NCBI GenBank assembly: GCA_963921425.1
Contig: OY992833.1
Span: 20,111,454-20,175,453, forward strand
Source: Dryas octopetala
Taxonomy: Eukaryota > Streptophyta > Magnoliopsida > Rosales > Rosaceae
Length of the DNA: 64,000 nucleotides
Direction of reading: 5' to 3'
The translations under genes were made by a program, and so were the position numbers. Of the stretch, positions 34,859 through 46,284 are shown piece by piece. Within the stretch, counting starts at the first letter, position 1; the number at the start of each line of letters is the position of its first letter. The notes beneath the pieces are model-generated. The model did no database searches. It was not told the origin of the DNA and saw only the letters and a program-made list of their open reading frames with translations.

Positions 34859-37800
34859 ATGATCGAAGACATGGATACCAAACATGTGGCAGAGGAAGAG
34901 AAGGTGAAAGTCGCAGAATGGGGTGACAGCTCAGGTGTGGCTATCAATTCCAACTTTGAAATTCCGATGGCAGTGGTGGTTAAGCGGACGAATACGAGCA
35001 CCGGGGCTCGTATTTCGACCCTGATCAAGCAAGAGGGCTACGAAGAGTCAGATGAGGCTAAAAGGGTTCACGGGTTGAAGCCTCAAAGCTTGGTAAAGAG
35101 CCAAGTTCCTGATAGCCAGGAGGGTTTGGTCCAACAAGCGGAACCTGTTTTGATCCAGATCAAGCAAGAGGCCTCTGAGGAGTCAGATGAGGCTGAAACG
35201 CTACATGGGTCGAAGCCTGTTTCGATCCAAATCAAGCAGGAGATAGAGTCAGATGGGGCTGAAGCGCTTCACGAGTCTAAGCCTAAGAGCTTAGTACCGA
35301 ATGAAGGTCCTGGTAGTGAAGAGAGTTTGATCCCACAGGCAGGTCCTATTTCGACCGAGGTTAAGCAGGAGGACTCTGAGGATTTAAATGAGGCTGAAAC
35401 GCTTCATGAGTCTAAGCCTAATACCTTAGTACTGAATGAAGTTCCTGATAGTAAACAGGGTTTGATTCTACAGGTGGAACCCATTTCCATGATCAAGCAA
35501 GAGCGCTTTGAGGAGTCAAATGAGGCCCAAGTGCTTGACGGGTTGATGCCTGAGAGTGTAGTAGAGAAGGAAGTTTCTGATCGCCAAAAGGATCATATTC
35601 TCCTAGAGAAAGTCAGGAAAGTCCGATCAGTTGTTGGGGCTGAAGCAACTTCAGGTGATATTAGAGAAGCGCTCAAGAAATGCGGTGATGACCCAGAAGC
35701 AGCTATCTGTTTGGTCCTTGATAACGCGGCGATGATGGCTAAGCAAGCGATGATGGTTAAGCAAACGAGACCTCAAAATTTGGAGGATGGGGACTTCCCT
35801 GTGGAGCCGGAGTGGTTTTTGGTTGGAAGGACATTTGTCTCTGCGGTTTCGACTTCCAAAGGCAGGAAATTGTTAGACAATGAGATTGTTCATTTATCTT
35901 TTCCTTCCGCAAATTCCAGCTACAAAACCCAATGGATTGTTCGTTTCTCAACCAAGCGGTTTGGAGAGGTATATCTATATTCTCTGATTGCACTTTAATT
36001 CTTTGCCCAAGGTTCATTTTATATTGTTCTCGCTTTGCAGCTTCCCTGTGCTCTATTAAAAATAATTAAGTGTCATTTTATTTGTTTGAGTTAGTTGTAT
36101 TTTTTATATTTAGGATTAAAGAATGATGTGTTCTACATATGATTAATTTTATAGATTGGTCGGCTTCCAATGGAATGGGCAAAATCTGTTATTCCGCTTG
36201 TAAATTCTGGTAAGGTTAAAGTTCGTGGGCGTTGTGTAGCTGCACCGAAAGTCCTTTCTATGATGCAAGAGATTGTATTGTATGTAAGGTATAGGTCCTA
36301 TCCATTTGTTACCACATGCATTCTTTGGACATAATCAACTCAGTTTTGTCTGTTCTAATTGAATTCAATTGTTATATGTTTTACAGTTTTTATATTCACC
36401 GTTCAATTTTAACGGAGGGTGGCCAGTCTTCATGGAAGATAGATGCTTCCCCCGTCATTGACTCTACAATTTATCCTCTCCTCACTCTGTTCAAATTGCT
36501 TAAAGTTCAACCATATAAGAAGGTACTCCCTAATTCTCCTCTGGTGATTTTAACATTCTAGATATACAAATCCAGCCACCAGAAACTCTACTTCTTGAGT
36601 TCTTGTTGCTCTGTGTTGTCTTGACATGTGGTTTTGTTTTTTTGCTTTGTCCAGGCTGAATTCACCCCAGAAGAACTTGATTCCCGAAAACGCCTTTTGA
36701 ATATTGAAGTATGTATTGCCATTCTTTTGTTTTTTTTCATTGATCTCAATTGTTTGAAAAATGGAAATTTTTGTTGATTCTCTTTACGATGGTTTGCTGA
36801 TTCTCAATTTATTGCACACAATCTTTTGCATTGTGCTTTGAGTACTATTAATATATGAATGGACAATCTGAGTGAGTTCTTTGCAAGAATGGCATCCCTT
36901 GGTACAACCAAATCCTTGAATTGGTTTCAACAGTGCTATATAACTTTGAATGAAAGTGTTTTGTGAATTTCAATTAAATATTAAAATTTTAAACATAAGA
37001 CTGAATGAGACCATATTGGGTTTTTCTATACATATCAATGTTGCTGGCATGTATGCTTCTGCAAACACATAGATTATCATAAATATATCTACGACTCGTT
37101 GACATAGACATGCATGTGTACAAAACAGCGTATTGAAGATGGAGCTGCATCAGTGTTGCCCATAGTGAAACGAAGAAAGGGTGGCCAACAGAATCCAGAA
37201 GAAAACAATGATGAACAAGCCATTTCAGAGGAATCTCTAAATAAGATTGTTGGTGCAGCAGATGTATATGACTTGGAGGTAGGCGCTTTGAATGCTTATA
37301 TTTTTCATCAGAGGAATTCAGAGTAATATGCTTTTGAATGTCATCATTCATCAATATCCTCTTGTCTGACCTCTCTCACTCTCTCTCTAAATCTTTTAGG
37401 AGATGGAACCCCCAAAGACTCTCACGTGTGTTCTGAAGCTGTACCAGAAACAAGCTCTCTATTGGATGTCAGAATTAGAGAAGGGAATTGATGTTGAGAA
37501 GGCAGCACAAACTCTTCATCCTTGCTGGGCAGCCTATCGTATATGTGATCAGTATGTAGTTTAAAACTTTAAAGGAAATGGAATTGGAACAAGGGAACAA
37601 AGATTTTTTTTTTTTTTTCTTCTCTCTATTTTTTTCTAGTCTGTGGTAACACATACTACAGCCCTTATAGTCAAATAAAATAGCTCCAAGTCTGTAATTT
37701 AACTAAAGACGTCTTCCAGGAGGGCTTCCTCAATCTATGTGAACATCTTCTCAGGGGAGGCAACCACAAAATTTCCAACTGCAACACAGATGGCAAGAGG

Positions 37801-40800
37801 AGGAGTGAGTTTCTTTATCATCCCTCTATTCCATATTTGCTTTTATTTGTTCTAGCACATTGCTATGTTTCCTTTTTGGGTTTTGGGACTTGGGATGGTT
37901 ATTATAATGTACATTTTATTTCTAACTTCAACAATGTCTTTATAGATTCTAGCAGATGCAATGGGACTTGGGAAGACTGTGATGACAATTTCTCTAATAC
38001 TTGCCAGACCAGGCAGACAATGCTCTGATAATAATGAAATTACAAAGAAGAGGAAGATAGATCCAGCTACAAGCACCCCATTGAAACCAAAGGGAGGCAC
38101 TCTTGTTGTCTGTCCCATGTCTTTGTTAAGCCAGTGGAAGGTGAATCTTCTGTTTTTGTATTGGACAATTTTTATACAAAAATTTGCATTTTTTATTAGA
38201 ATTTTGACACACCAATTAATGATGCCAGAAAGCTGAAGAAAGAATTGTTTCATATCTCTAATTTATTTACTGATACCTGAAATGATAATTGGAATATACT
38301 ACTATATTTCTCTACTTTGCAAGATATCTTATCAGTTCTTTTAATAATCTCAGGATGAGCTTGAAACCCATTCAGAGTCAGAAAGTATATCCATTTTTGT
38401 CCACTATGGAGGGTACAGAACCACTAACCCCAATGCAATCGCGGTACAAGATGTGGTCTTGACAACATATGGTGTCTTGGCTGCAGCTTATAAAAAAGTA
38501 AGGAACTATTACCTAGCCAATTCTTATCATTTGTAATTTGTTAAAATCCACTACACCCAATTTATTATCTTCTCATTCAACTATTTTATCTTTGTTACAC
38601 ATACACTGAAACTTCAATTATGACACAGGATGCGGAGGATAGTATTTTCCACCAGGTCGACTGGTATAGAGTGGTGCTCGATGAAGCACATACCATTAAA
38701 TCTTCAAGGACCCAAGGTGCTCAGGCTGCTTTTACCTTGTCCTCGCATTGCCGTTGGTGTTTGACAGGAACCCCTCTTCAGGTCTGTTTTCTGTTGTCAT
38801 ACTTGATAAATATGTGAGTATGCATGTTAGAAATTGCAATTGCAGGGACAAAGGATAAGAGCATATATTGTACTATGCTTCTTTACAGTACTTGTCATTT
38901 TTTTTTCTAGTGTGGAGAACCATAATCAGTTGTTTCTTATAGAGTTTAAGAGGGATTATTCATTGGTTGTGACACTATTTATGAAATCCATCGGTCATGA
39001 ATTGCTGCAGAATAATTTGGAAGACCTCTACAGCCTCTTATGCTTCTTGCATGTTGAACCATGGTGCAACTGGGCATGGTATGACAAAACATGTTCAACT
39101 TTAAGATATTGCTTCTCTATTGTAGCTATAATAACTGTTTGTTCAATTATGGAACTAGCGGGCATTGTAGCTTATGACATTACTAATATAGTTTTACCTA
39201 TATGGCTATACCTAGGTGGTACAAATTAATTCAAAGGCCGTATGAGAATGGTGATCCAAGAGGACTGAGATTGATAAAGGCTATTTTGAGGACACTGATG
39301 TTAAGAAGAACAAAGGAGACAAAGGATAAACAAGGAAGGTAACTAACTATACTTCTTGAGTTCCTTTGAACCACTTCTCTCTCTCTATCTATCTACATAC
39401 ATACATACATACATATATGTACGAGATTCAATTTTGTAGAAATGATGTTTGGTGCATGTGATTTCAGGCCCATACTTGTTCTCCCTCCAACTGACATTCA
39501 AACCATCGAGTGTGAACCATCAGAAGCTGAACGACACTTTTATGATGCTCTTTTTAGGAGATCAAAAGTAAGTTATCCCAACTCTAATTCTGGTCAACCC
39601 CCAACCAAGCTGTGAATGTACTTGTAAATGGACTAATATTTATTTTTTACAGTTTTGTTATCTCATAGCACTTCCAGTTGATTTATTTTTGTTCATAGCC
39701 TCTTCATTATAACCTACGATCATCCATGATTCTTACCATCTTTTATGCAAAATATTCAGGTCCAGTTTGACCAGTTTGTGGCACAAGGCAAGGTTCTTCA
39801 CAACTATGCAAATATCCTTGAGCTACTACTTCGATTGAGGCAGTGTTGCAACCACCCATATCTTGTCATGAGGTGGGAGTGGATTTTCATTCATCTTTAT
39901 CTACTTAAAAACTAATGTTTTTCCTTGTTCATTATATTGGTTTGTTTCTAATTATCTTTGGTTTTGAGATATGCAGTCAGGGTGATACACAAAAGAAATG
40001 CAGTCGGGGTGATTCACAAAAGTTTGCAGATTTGGAAGAGTTTGCTAGAAGATTCCTTGAATCTAATCATGATTCTCCCACTTCAAAGCAGATTGTCCCT
40101 ACCCCAGCATATGTTGAAGAGGTTGTGGATAGTATCCGTCGAGATGAAAACAGAGAGTGTCCAATATGCTTGGAGGTTGCAGATGATCCTATACTTACAC
40201 CATGCGCCCATAAGATGTGCAGGGAGTGTCTCCTCTCAAGCTGGGGGACACCAACTACTGGTCGGTGCCCGATATGTCGGCAACGGCTCGGAATAACTGA
40301 CCTCATATCTTGCCCATCACATAGCCGTTTCCAGGTTGATTTTGAGGAAGATTGGAAGGAATCTTCAAAGGTTTCAAAGCTCTTGGACTGTTTGGAACAT
40401 ATTATTCGGTCAGGTTCTGGTGCAAAGAGCATTGTTTTCAGTCAGTGGACTGCATTTTTGGATCTCTTGGAGATCCCTATGAAGAGAAGAGGAATTGGGT
40501 TTCTGAGGTTTGATGGAAAGCTGTCACAGCATCAGAGGGAGCGGGTTCTGAAGGAGTTCAATGAGACCAATGCGAAAAGGGTACGCAGCAGGATTAACCT
40601 TTATTTTTTTTTTCTCTTTGCCGTTGTGGCAGTAATCTTCTTACTAGTTATTATCCTGCATGCATTACGTTTCAGGTGATGCTGATGTCTTTGAAAACTG
40701 GTGGCGTTGGTCTAAATTTAACTGCAGCATCTAATGTATTTTTAATGGTACTTATATCTTGCTTCTATTATTTCCATTTCTTTTACTAGCACTAACCCCT

Positions 40801-41692
40801 TCCTCCCCTAATATTAAATATGTTATGGTTCATCCTTGTTTAGGATCCATGGTGGAATCCAGCGGTTGAGGAGCAAGCCATAATGAGAATCCATCGCATT
40901 GGACAAAAACGAACAGTTGTCGTTAGAAGATTTATTGTCAAGGTGAGCATGCTCTTATTATGGTCTCAGCAGTCTAGAATTGATCCAAGTTTGTCCATGT
41001 CTTGGGGTGGAATGAGTCATATTTCACCTGAAACTATGAAATGCTTTCTGTTGGAATCCTGATAGGTGGACTAGGCCCAGTCTCAGGTCCAATCCAATAT
41101 ACTTCTCTATTATGGCACATATAAATATTGTTATCTGGCACATATAAATGTTGTTATATGGCACAAGTATATGAGTCAACTGAGTCTGAACCTGAACCTG
41201 AACCTGAGTCGGATTTCTTGGCACAAGTATATGACTCATGTATACAAAAGTATGAGTGATTCTAGCATAAGTGTTCCAAAAGCTCTCTACTTGAATGATG
41301 TTTTCCTTTAGCAAGTTAAACAAGTAACTCTTGCTACTTTTGCTTGATTGATTCTTCTTCCATCCACGACATTGAGCTCGTTAAGCAACAATTTGAGCAA
41401 TCAATGTGAAATGAAGCCCATCAGCAACTAGTTACCTACACTACACTCTTTATTGACCTATCCCACTTGGTCGTCTCATCCATTACATCTCATGTACTTT
41501 TCACTCCAATTCTGTATCTTGGTGATTGATTATAACATGTTAATTATGCCATTTGGGTCAATTCCACAGGACACAGTAGAGGAACGCCTGCAACAAGTTC
41601 AGGCCAGGAAGCAAAGAATGATTGCTGGAGCTCTCACTGATGAGGAAGTCCGATCTGCCAGAATAGAGGAGCTCAAAATGCTCTTCACATGA
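34859..41692 (+). CDS. RAD5B: RAD5-type SNF2 helicase with HIRAN and RING domains
   Basis: Eighteen exons (34859-35968, 36155-36288, 36387-36522, 36655-36708, 37129-37278, 37400-37551, 37720-37804, 37946-38140, 38354-38497, 38629-38781, 39011-39078, 39216-39338, 39468-39567, 39760-39872, 39977-40580, 40676-40747, 40844-40942, 41570-41692) give 1204 aa. Order: N-terminal region with five KQE repeats (about 56-215), UBA-like segment (251-289), HIRAN (about 318-425), SNF2 ATPase with DAMGLGKT (Walker A, about 611-618) and DEAH (738-741), C3HC4 RING (C967 to C1006), and helicase C domain with [14 protein letters not shown]5/HLTF proteins remodel stalled forks and polyubiquitinate PCNA in error-free post-replication repair. 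The long N-terminus fits RAD5B rather than RAD5A. The start at 34859 is a choice; 34691 or 34871 are possible. Confidence 0.9.
35018..35560 (+). repeat. Five degenerate in-gene repeats with SUMO-consensus KQE
   Basis: Within exon 1 of the RAD5B-like gene, a unit of about 20-45 residues recurs five times, each beginning with a hydrophobic residue plus KQE (K57, K102, K126, K169, K213), then an acidic ES/DE run and, mostly, a LHxSKP-like tail. Linkers contain the recurring SLVxNExP and GLIxQxEPIS strings. Confidence 0.85.
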
Positions 41693-42500
41693 ACCCCATT
41701 ATTCAACTTGTTAGGATCTAATTTAGTACATATGTTGAAAGAGAGTTAGATTTGGGGAGAGTTTCTGTGTAGTCTAAAGCTTAGAAGTTAGAGCCCCCAT
41801 TTTTGTAAATTTTGGGCTTGGCATTTAGACATGTCAAGCATCTTTCTCTCTTATTTATTTTTGGGAAACAATCCAGCAGCAGCCAAGTTAAAATATTGAA
41901 AAGATGGCAGATTATGCGAATATTCTCTCGAAATGACGTCTATACCCTTGACCAATGACCACGTTGTTTGGCAGCATCTTTTTAACTCGCATTGAGGTCC
42001 TGATTTAAAACGACAATAGAGCGATAGAAATAACAATAAAGTGTGGTGTTGGGCCAAACAAACACTAGTCCGTGAATCATTGGCTTATTCAAGGCTTAGA
42101 ACTGACCACGTAAGTCTGATCTTAGCCGTTGGTTTGAGATGGGTGATAAGTGGAGATGTGGGTTCAAACGTCCTCTCTTTGATGACGTCCAAGCAAATAA
42201 AAAAAGGGTCAAAATCCAGTGGTGCGGGAGTTACTAAAAAGCCCCCGGTTTTTTTCAGTTTGGGGGCGGTGGGGTCGGTTCCTTAATTAAAAGGTAACGT
42301 AAGAAAACGCAAGCATTTATAAATGATTTTTAAGGTTAATGAATTATGTGATGCTCTCAGTCTCCGTTACCTTTCGGTTTGGGAGTTTGTTAGCTGGTCA
42401 AAGCTGAAGCTACCAACTGCTTTTCGGCTCGGCTTTAAAGTAAAAATATGTTTCTATGAGGAGAAGTAAAAATGAAAAATTCAAGCACATACAAGTATAT
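41693..42500. other. 3' flank of the RAD5B-like gene
   Basis: Presumed 3' untranslated region and spacer. No gene was recognised; the open frame at 42041-42286 lacks any motif. Confidence 0.4.
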
Positions 42501-42669
42501 GGACAAGGATCTCCAACCCTTTCTCCTACCATGATTTATAGAAGGCTAAAATCTTAGCCATTGAAAAGAGAGTAGAGAGAGAAAAAGTAAAGAGAGAAAG
42601 AGGAGTTCAATGGCTAAGATTTTAGCCTTGTACAAAGCATGGTAAGAAAATAGGTAGAGGATCATTGTC
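42501..42669. mobile_element. Short hairpin MITE
   Basis: About 170 bp. Arms of about 60 bases are inverted copies sharing AAGGCTAAAATCTTAGCCAT next to the centre and a GGATC-type outer end. The centre is an AG-rich stretch. No coding capacity. Confidence 0.65.
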
Positions 42670-42678
42670 TAAAGTATA

Positions 42679-43083
42679 TGTTCCTTCTGATGAGGTATAT
42701 CGATCTCATCTTAAACATAATGAAGTATGACTTGTGAGATTTATTCCGCAATGTAATTCGATGATGGAAGTCATTTATTTTTGAAGTCTTTATACAAATA
42801 TCATTATTGCAAAAAATTAGACAAATCGAAAATCGTTTAGCCATTTGATTAAAGGACTATCATTTCAAGTATTTACGGAATCATTATATTCATTTATTTA
42901 TTCAATCACAATTAGATGTCTTAACGATTTTAGATTTGTCTAATTTTTTGTAAAGATAATTATTGTATAGAAACTTAGAAAATATACAGCTTCAGTAATC
43001 GAATTACGATGCAGAGTGAATCCCACAAACCATACATCATTATGTTTAAGATAAAATATACCTCAACGAAAGGGACCTCCATA
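42679..43083. mobile_element. MITE with about 160-bp inverted repeats
   Basis: Left arm (42679-42840) and right arm (about 42905-43083) are inverted copies, sharing ATCTTAAACATAATGA and AAAAAATTAGACAAATC when read inward. The 8-bp sequence AAAGTATA flanks both sides (42671-42678 and 43084-43091), fitting a hAT or Mutator-like origin. Confidence 0.7.
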
Positions 43084-43702
43084 AAAGTATAAACCCTTTG
43101 CAGTTAGTGTTAGTGATAAAGGAAGGGAGGGTGAATAAATGTGATAGAGGTAAGATAGGTTAAGATTTGGGTCTTTTAGTAATAAGAAAAATCTAAATAC
43201 ATGTCATTTTGTGACCTAGTAATACCATTTTCAAACACTAGGATTATTTGTGAATTTTTAAATTCAAGAATGAGTATGGAATTTTTGAAATTTATTTTGT
43301 AAAACAAATGCTACCATAATTCTAATTTATGTATGATCGAATTAACCTCTAAACACATAATGAGTACAAGACCATAATTCTAATTTGGGCTTAAAAACCT
43401 GTACCCCAACACATTTGTAATAGGGTCATGATTTTTACATTCCTATTCTATACATTTGCACTTTTTTTTTCTTTGTTTTCCTTTTATTTTTTAATTATCA
43501 AAGCATAAAAACAAAAAAGGGAATACAATCTACAATGTGAAAACCGTCACTTTTGTAATATCTTATAATCATGATTCATGAATGAAAATTATTGAAAATT
43601 AAAATATTTAACATCTAAAGCCTAACGTCTTCTAAATAAACCTAATGCAAATGCCACAAAAGTGCAATCACTCAACATTTTTTTATCAACCTCAAGTCTC
43701 TA

Positions 43703-44073
43703 GAGTTAATTACACTTACACTCCCTGATATTTATCGTCTTTTCACATATACCCCCTGGAGTTTCAAAAATTACACATACACTCCTGAGGTTTCAAAACT
43801 ATTGCATATAACCCCCCACAAGAGAAAAAAACAAAAAAAAACAAAAAAAAAATATTTGTATTGAGGTTGGACCTTACACCTTGAATAATCTTATTAGGCC
43901 ATTTCACCCTTTAACATGCCTTTTTACATAATTTCTCATCATTTTTTGTCTCACTATAGGGAGTTATATGCAACAGTTTTGAAACCTCAGAGGGTGTATG
44001 TGTAATTGTTGAAACCCTAGGGGGTGTATGTAAAAAACCGATAAACCTCAAGAGGAGTAAATGTAATTAACTC
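43703..44073. mobile_element. MITE with GAGTTAATTACA ends
   Basis: 371 bp with inverted ends GAGTTAATTACA and TGTAATTAACTC. The arms continue as inverted C-rich repeats (TACACTCCCTGA... and CTCAAGAGGAGTAA). TCTA lies outside both ends and may be a 4-bp target duplication. Confidence 0.7.
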
Positions 44074-44086
44074 TCTAATTTTCTTA

Positions 44087-44830
44087 GAACATCTGCAGTG
44101 GTTGTTCAATAATTCAGTTCAATAGTTTAATTTTGTGAACTGTTATGGCATCTATTGAACTCAACTGCAGTTTTACTTGCAGTAGTACAGTTCAATGGCT
44201 TCAGATCAATAACTACATTTTTTAAATATTTTTAAATATTTTTTTACATACTCAAATAACATAAAATAGATACATTTAATTACGATAAAAATTATACCAT
44301 TAAAATGGTCTCAAAGATATATTTAAAAAGACCAATTTTGGATATATTTTTTTAAAAAATTAATTTCATGCCCAACTTTTATATTTAGATGTTCTCAAAA
44401 AAATTGTATATTTAAATAATTTTCAATGTTGTAAGTTTTTTACAAACAAGAAAATATATTAGCAAAGGGAGGTAACAAAAATTGTAATACATTTATTAAA
44501 TGGATAGAAGAAATGATACATTTATTTAAAAAAGTAAAAAAATAAAAAATTAAAGAGGCATCAGAGTAAACGTTCAAAAATTTAAGATGAGAGAAAATGA
44601 GATATAATGCAATCTACGTGTCGACATGAGAGCTGTAGAGATATACACTTTTTCACATCATAAGTCAGCTTATTGAAATTAAATTTCACTTCAGAGTTCA
44701 TATTTGTAATCTCTAAAATAAAATATTGATCCTCAATTTGAAATGAATTCTACCACTGCAAGTCATTATTTTACTTTTAGTTCAATTTTTTGCAGTAAAA
44801 TTGAAATGAACCTTACCAATGTAGATACTC
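44087..44830. mobile_element. PIF/Harbinger-type MITE
   Basis: 744 bp. The ends GAACATCTGCAGTGG and CCAATGTAGATACTC are imperfect inverted repeats, flanked by the 3-bp duplication TTA (44084-44086 and 44831-44833), as expected for PIF/Harbinger elements. Internal sequence is AT-rich and non-coding. Confidence 0.65.
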
Positions 44831-44921
44831 TTATTGGACAAGTATTTTCAGTTTCTCACTTTCTCTCGATTCAATTATTTTAAAGAAAATGAAAAAAAGA
44901 AAAAAAGAAATTAAGTTCTTA

Positions 44922-45460
44922 GAGCATGTGCAATGGTTGAGGTCAATAGGCAATTAATACAAGCCTATTAACCTATTTTTTCAATTATTGACTTGACACA
45001 AGTCTGTTTTGTTGCAATAGTTCAAATTAATAGCATAAGTCAATAGCTATATATTTTTTAATATTTTTGGTATATTCTCTTACAAATTAAAATTTATAAA
45101 TTTATTCATTTTAAAAATTATACCCTTGAAATGATCTCAATGAGATATTTAAAATGAGTCCAATATTTAATATTTTTTAATAATTTAAATTTCTCTATTT
45201 TAGATTTAAACTATAAAATAATCCTATTAATAAAAAACCATAATTCATATAATAAAACATTAAAACATTAATTCATATAATAAAACCATAATTCATGGCA
45301 AAAAAAAATATTGATACACGAAGCCACATGACACAATCTCTTTCCTCCTTTCACTTTTTCTCATAGTGGATCCCTCTACTTTTTTTGGTGCAATTCTAAA
45401 TTAATTGGCAATTGGCAAGTTAAATTTTTAACCTATCAATTGTCATTTCAATTACAGCAG
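44922..45460. mobile_element. Probable second PIF-type MITE, right end unclear
   Basis: Starts TTA-GAGCATGTGCAATGG, matching the end of the neighbouring element, and has inverted sequences such as GTCAATAGGCAATTAA and TTTTTAACCTATCAATTG near the two sides. The right end is obscured by the element that begins at 45461. Confidence 0.45.
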
Positions 45461-45539
45461 TGCTAGACATCCCACATTTTTACACCACAATTTCATACCA
45501 CCTTATGTGACAGCTTACATAGCATTCATACATTGGATT

Positions 45540-45573
<34 letters not shown>

Positions 45574-45642
45574 TTGTCTAGTAAAATAATGACACATAAG
45601 ATGATACAAAAATGTGGTATAAAAATATGGTACATATAGCAT
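45461..45642. mobile_element. Short MITE with A-rich centre
   Basis: The left arm TGCTAGACATCCCACATTTT and the inverted right arm (about 45595-45642) both run to CTTATGTG. The centre contains about 30 A at 45541-45570. A related element lies at 51619-51763. Confidence 0.6.
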
Positions 45643-45875
45643 TATTCTTTCAATTAATCTATTATCAATTAACATCTCATTACAAACTATTTTTATTTTA
45701 AATTATTTATAAATGCCAATTGAATTGCCAATTGATCACCATTCCACATACCGCTAATAAAGGAGCTAGCCAAGCCGTGTGCCAACCATGCGCCCTATTC
45801 TTGTCTTTGACTCCTTCTCTTCTTAACCCCCAATACTTCACAAAATTCCATATCTCTCTCTCTCTCCGTCTCTCT

Positions 45876-45883
45876 TATATATA
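45876..45883 (+). promoter_or_regulatory. TATA box of the 107-aa gene
   Basis: TATATATA followed about 78 bases later by the ATG at 45961. Transcription starting about 30 bases downstream would leave a leader of about 50 bases ending in a CT tract. Confidence 0.45.
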
Positions 45884-45960
45884 TTCACACACCCCACTCC
45901 CTCCTCCTCTCAGTCTATTCCTGACGCAATCTCGCACACACACACTCTCTCTCTCTCTCT

Positions 45961-46284
45961 ATGGCAGACGCAACGAGACCCATTTCCGGCACCCGCCGCC
46001 AGCCGAGCCGTCTCCAGCGGCGCGCTCCGCCCCCGGCCTCCCTCCAAATAAACCCCGCCTCCGGCTGGAACGTCGCCATCCCGCTCCTCTCGCCGCTCGT
46101 CTCGCCGGATCCGCCGCTCGTCACCAAATCTCGGGACGACTTGCGGAAGCAGGACCTGCCACGTCATCAGGGCGCGGAGGCCGAGAAGTCGGCGGCTTCG
46201 GTGGTGTTCAAGAAGTGGCAGCACCCGGCGGCTCCCTTCTGCTACGAGCCGGCTCCGCTCGTCCGTCCTTTCGTAAACGTGTAG
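45961..46284 (+). CDS. Small plant protein of unknown function, 107 aa
   Basis: Single-exon frame starting MADATRPISGTRRQPSRLQR and ending LVRPFVNV. It is basic and proline-rich in the first half (RRAPPPASLQ) with a compact C-terminal block, VVFKKWQHPAAPFCYEPAP. There is no signal peptide or membrane segment. The coding region is clearly GC-richer than both flanks and starts right after a CT tract with a TATA box upstream, which together support a real gene. I recall similar uncharacterised small proteins in other plants but cannot name a function. A longer frame from 45720 exists in another phase and overlaps; it would lack this C-terminal block. Confidence 0.72.
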   Translation: MADATRPISGTRRQPSRLQRRAPPPASLQINPASGWNVAIPLLSPLVSPDPPLVTKSRDDLRKQDLPRHQGAEAEKSAASVVFKKWQHPAAPFCYEPAPLVRPFVNV

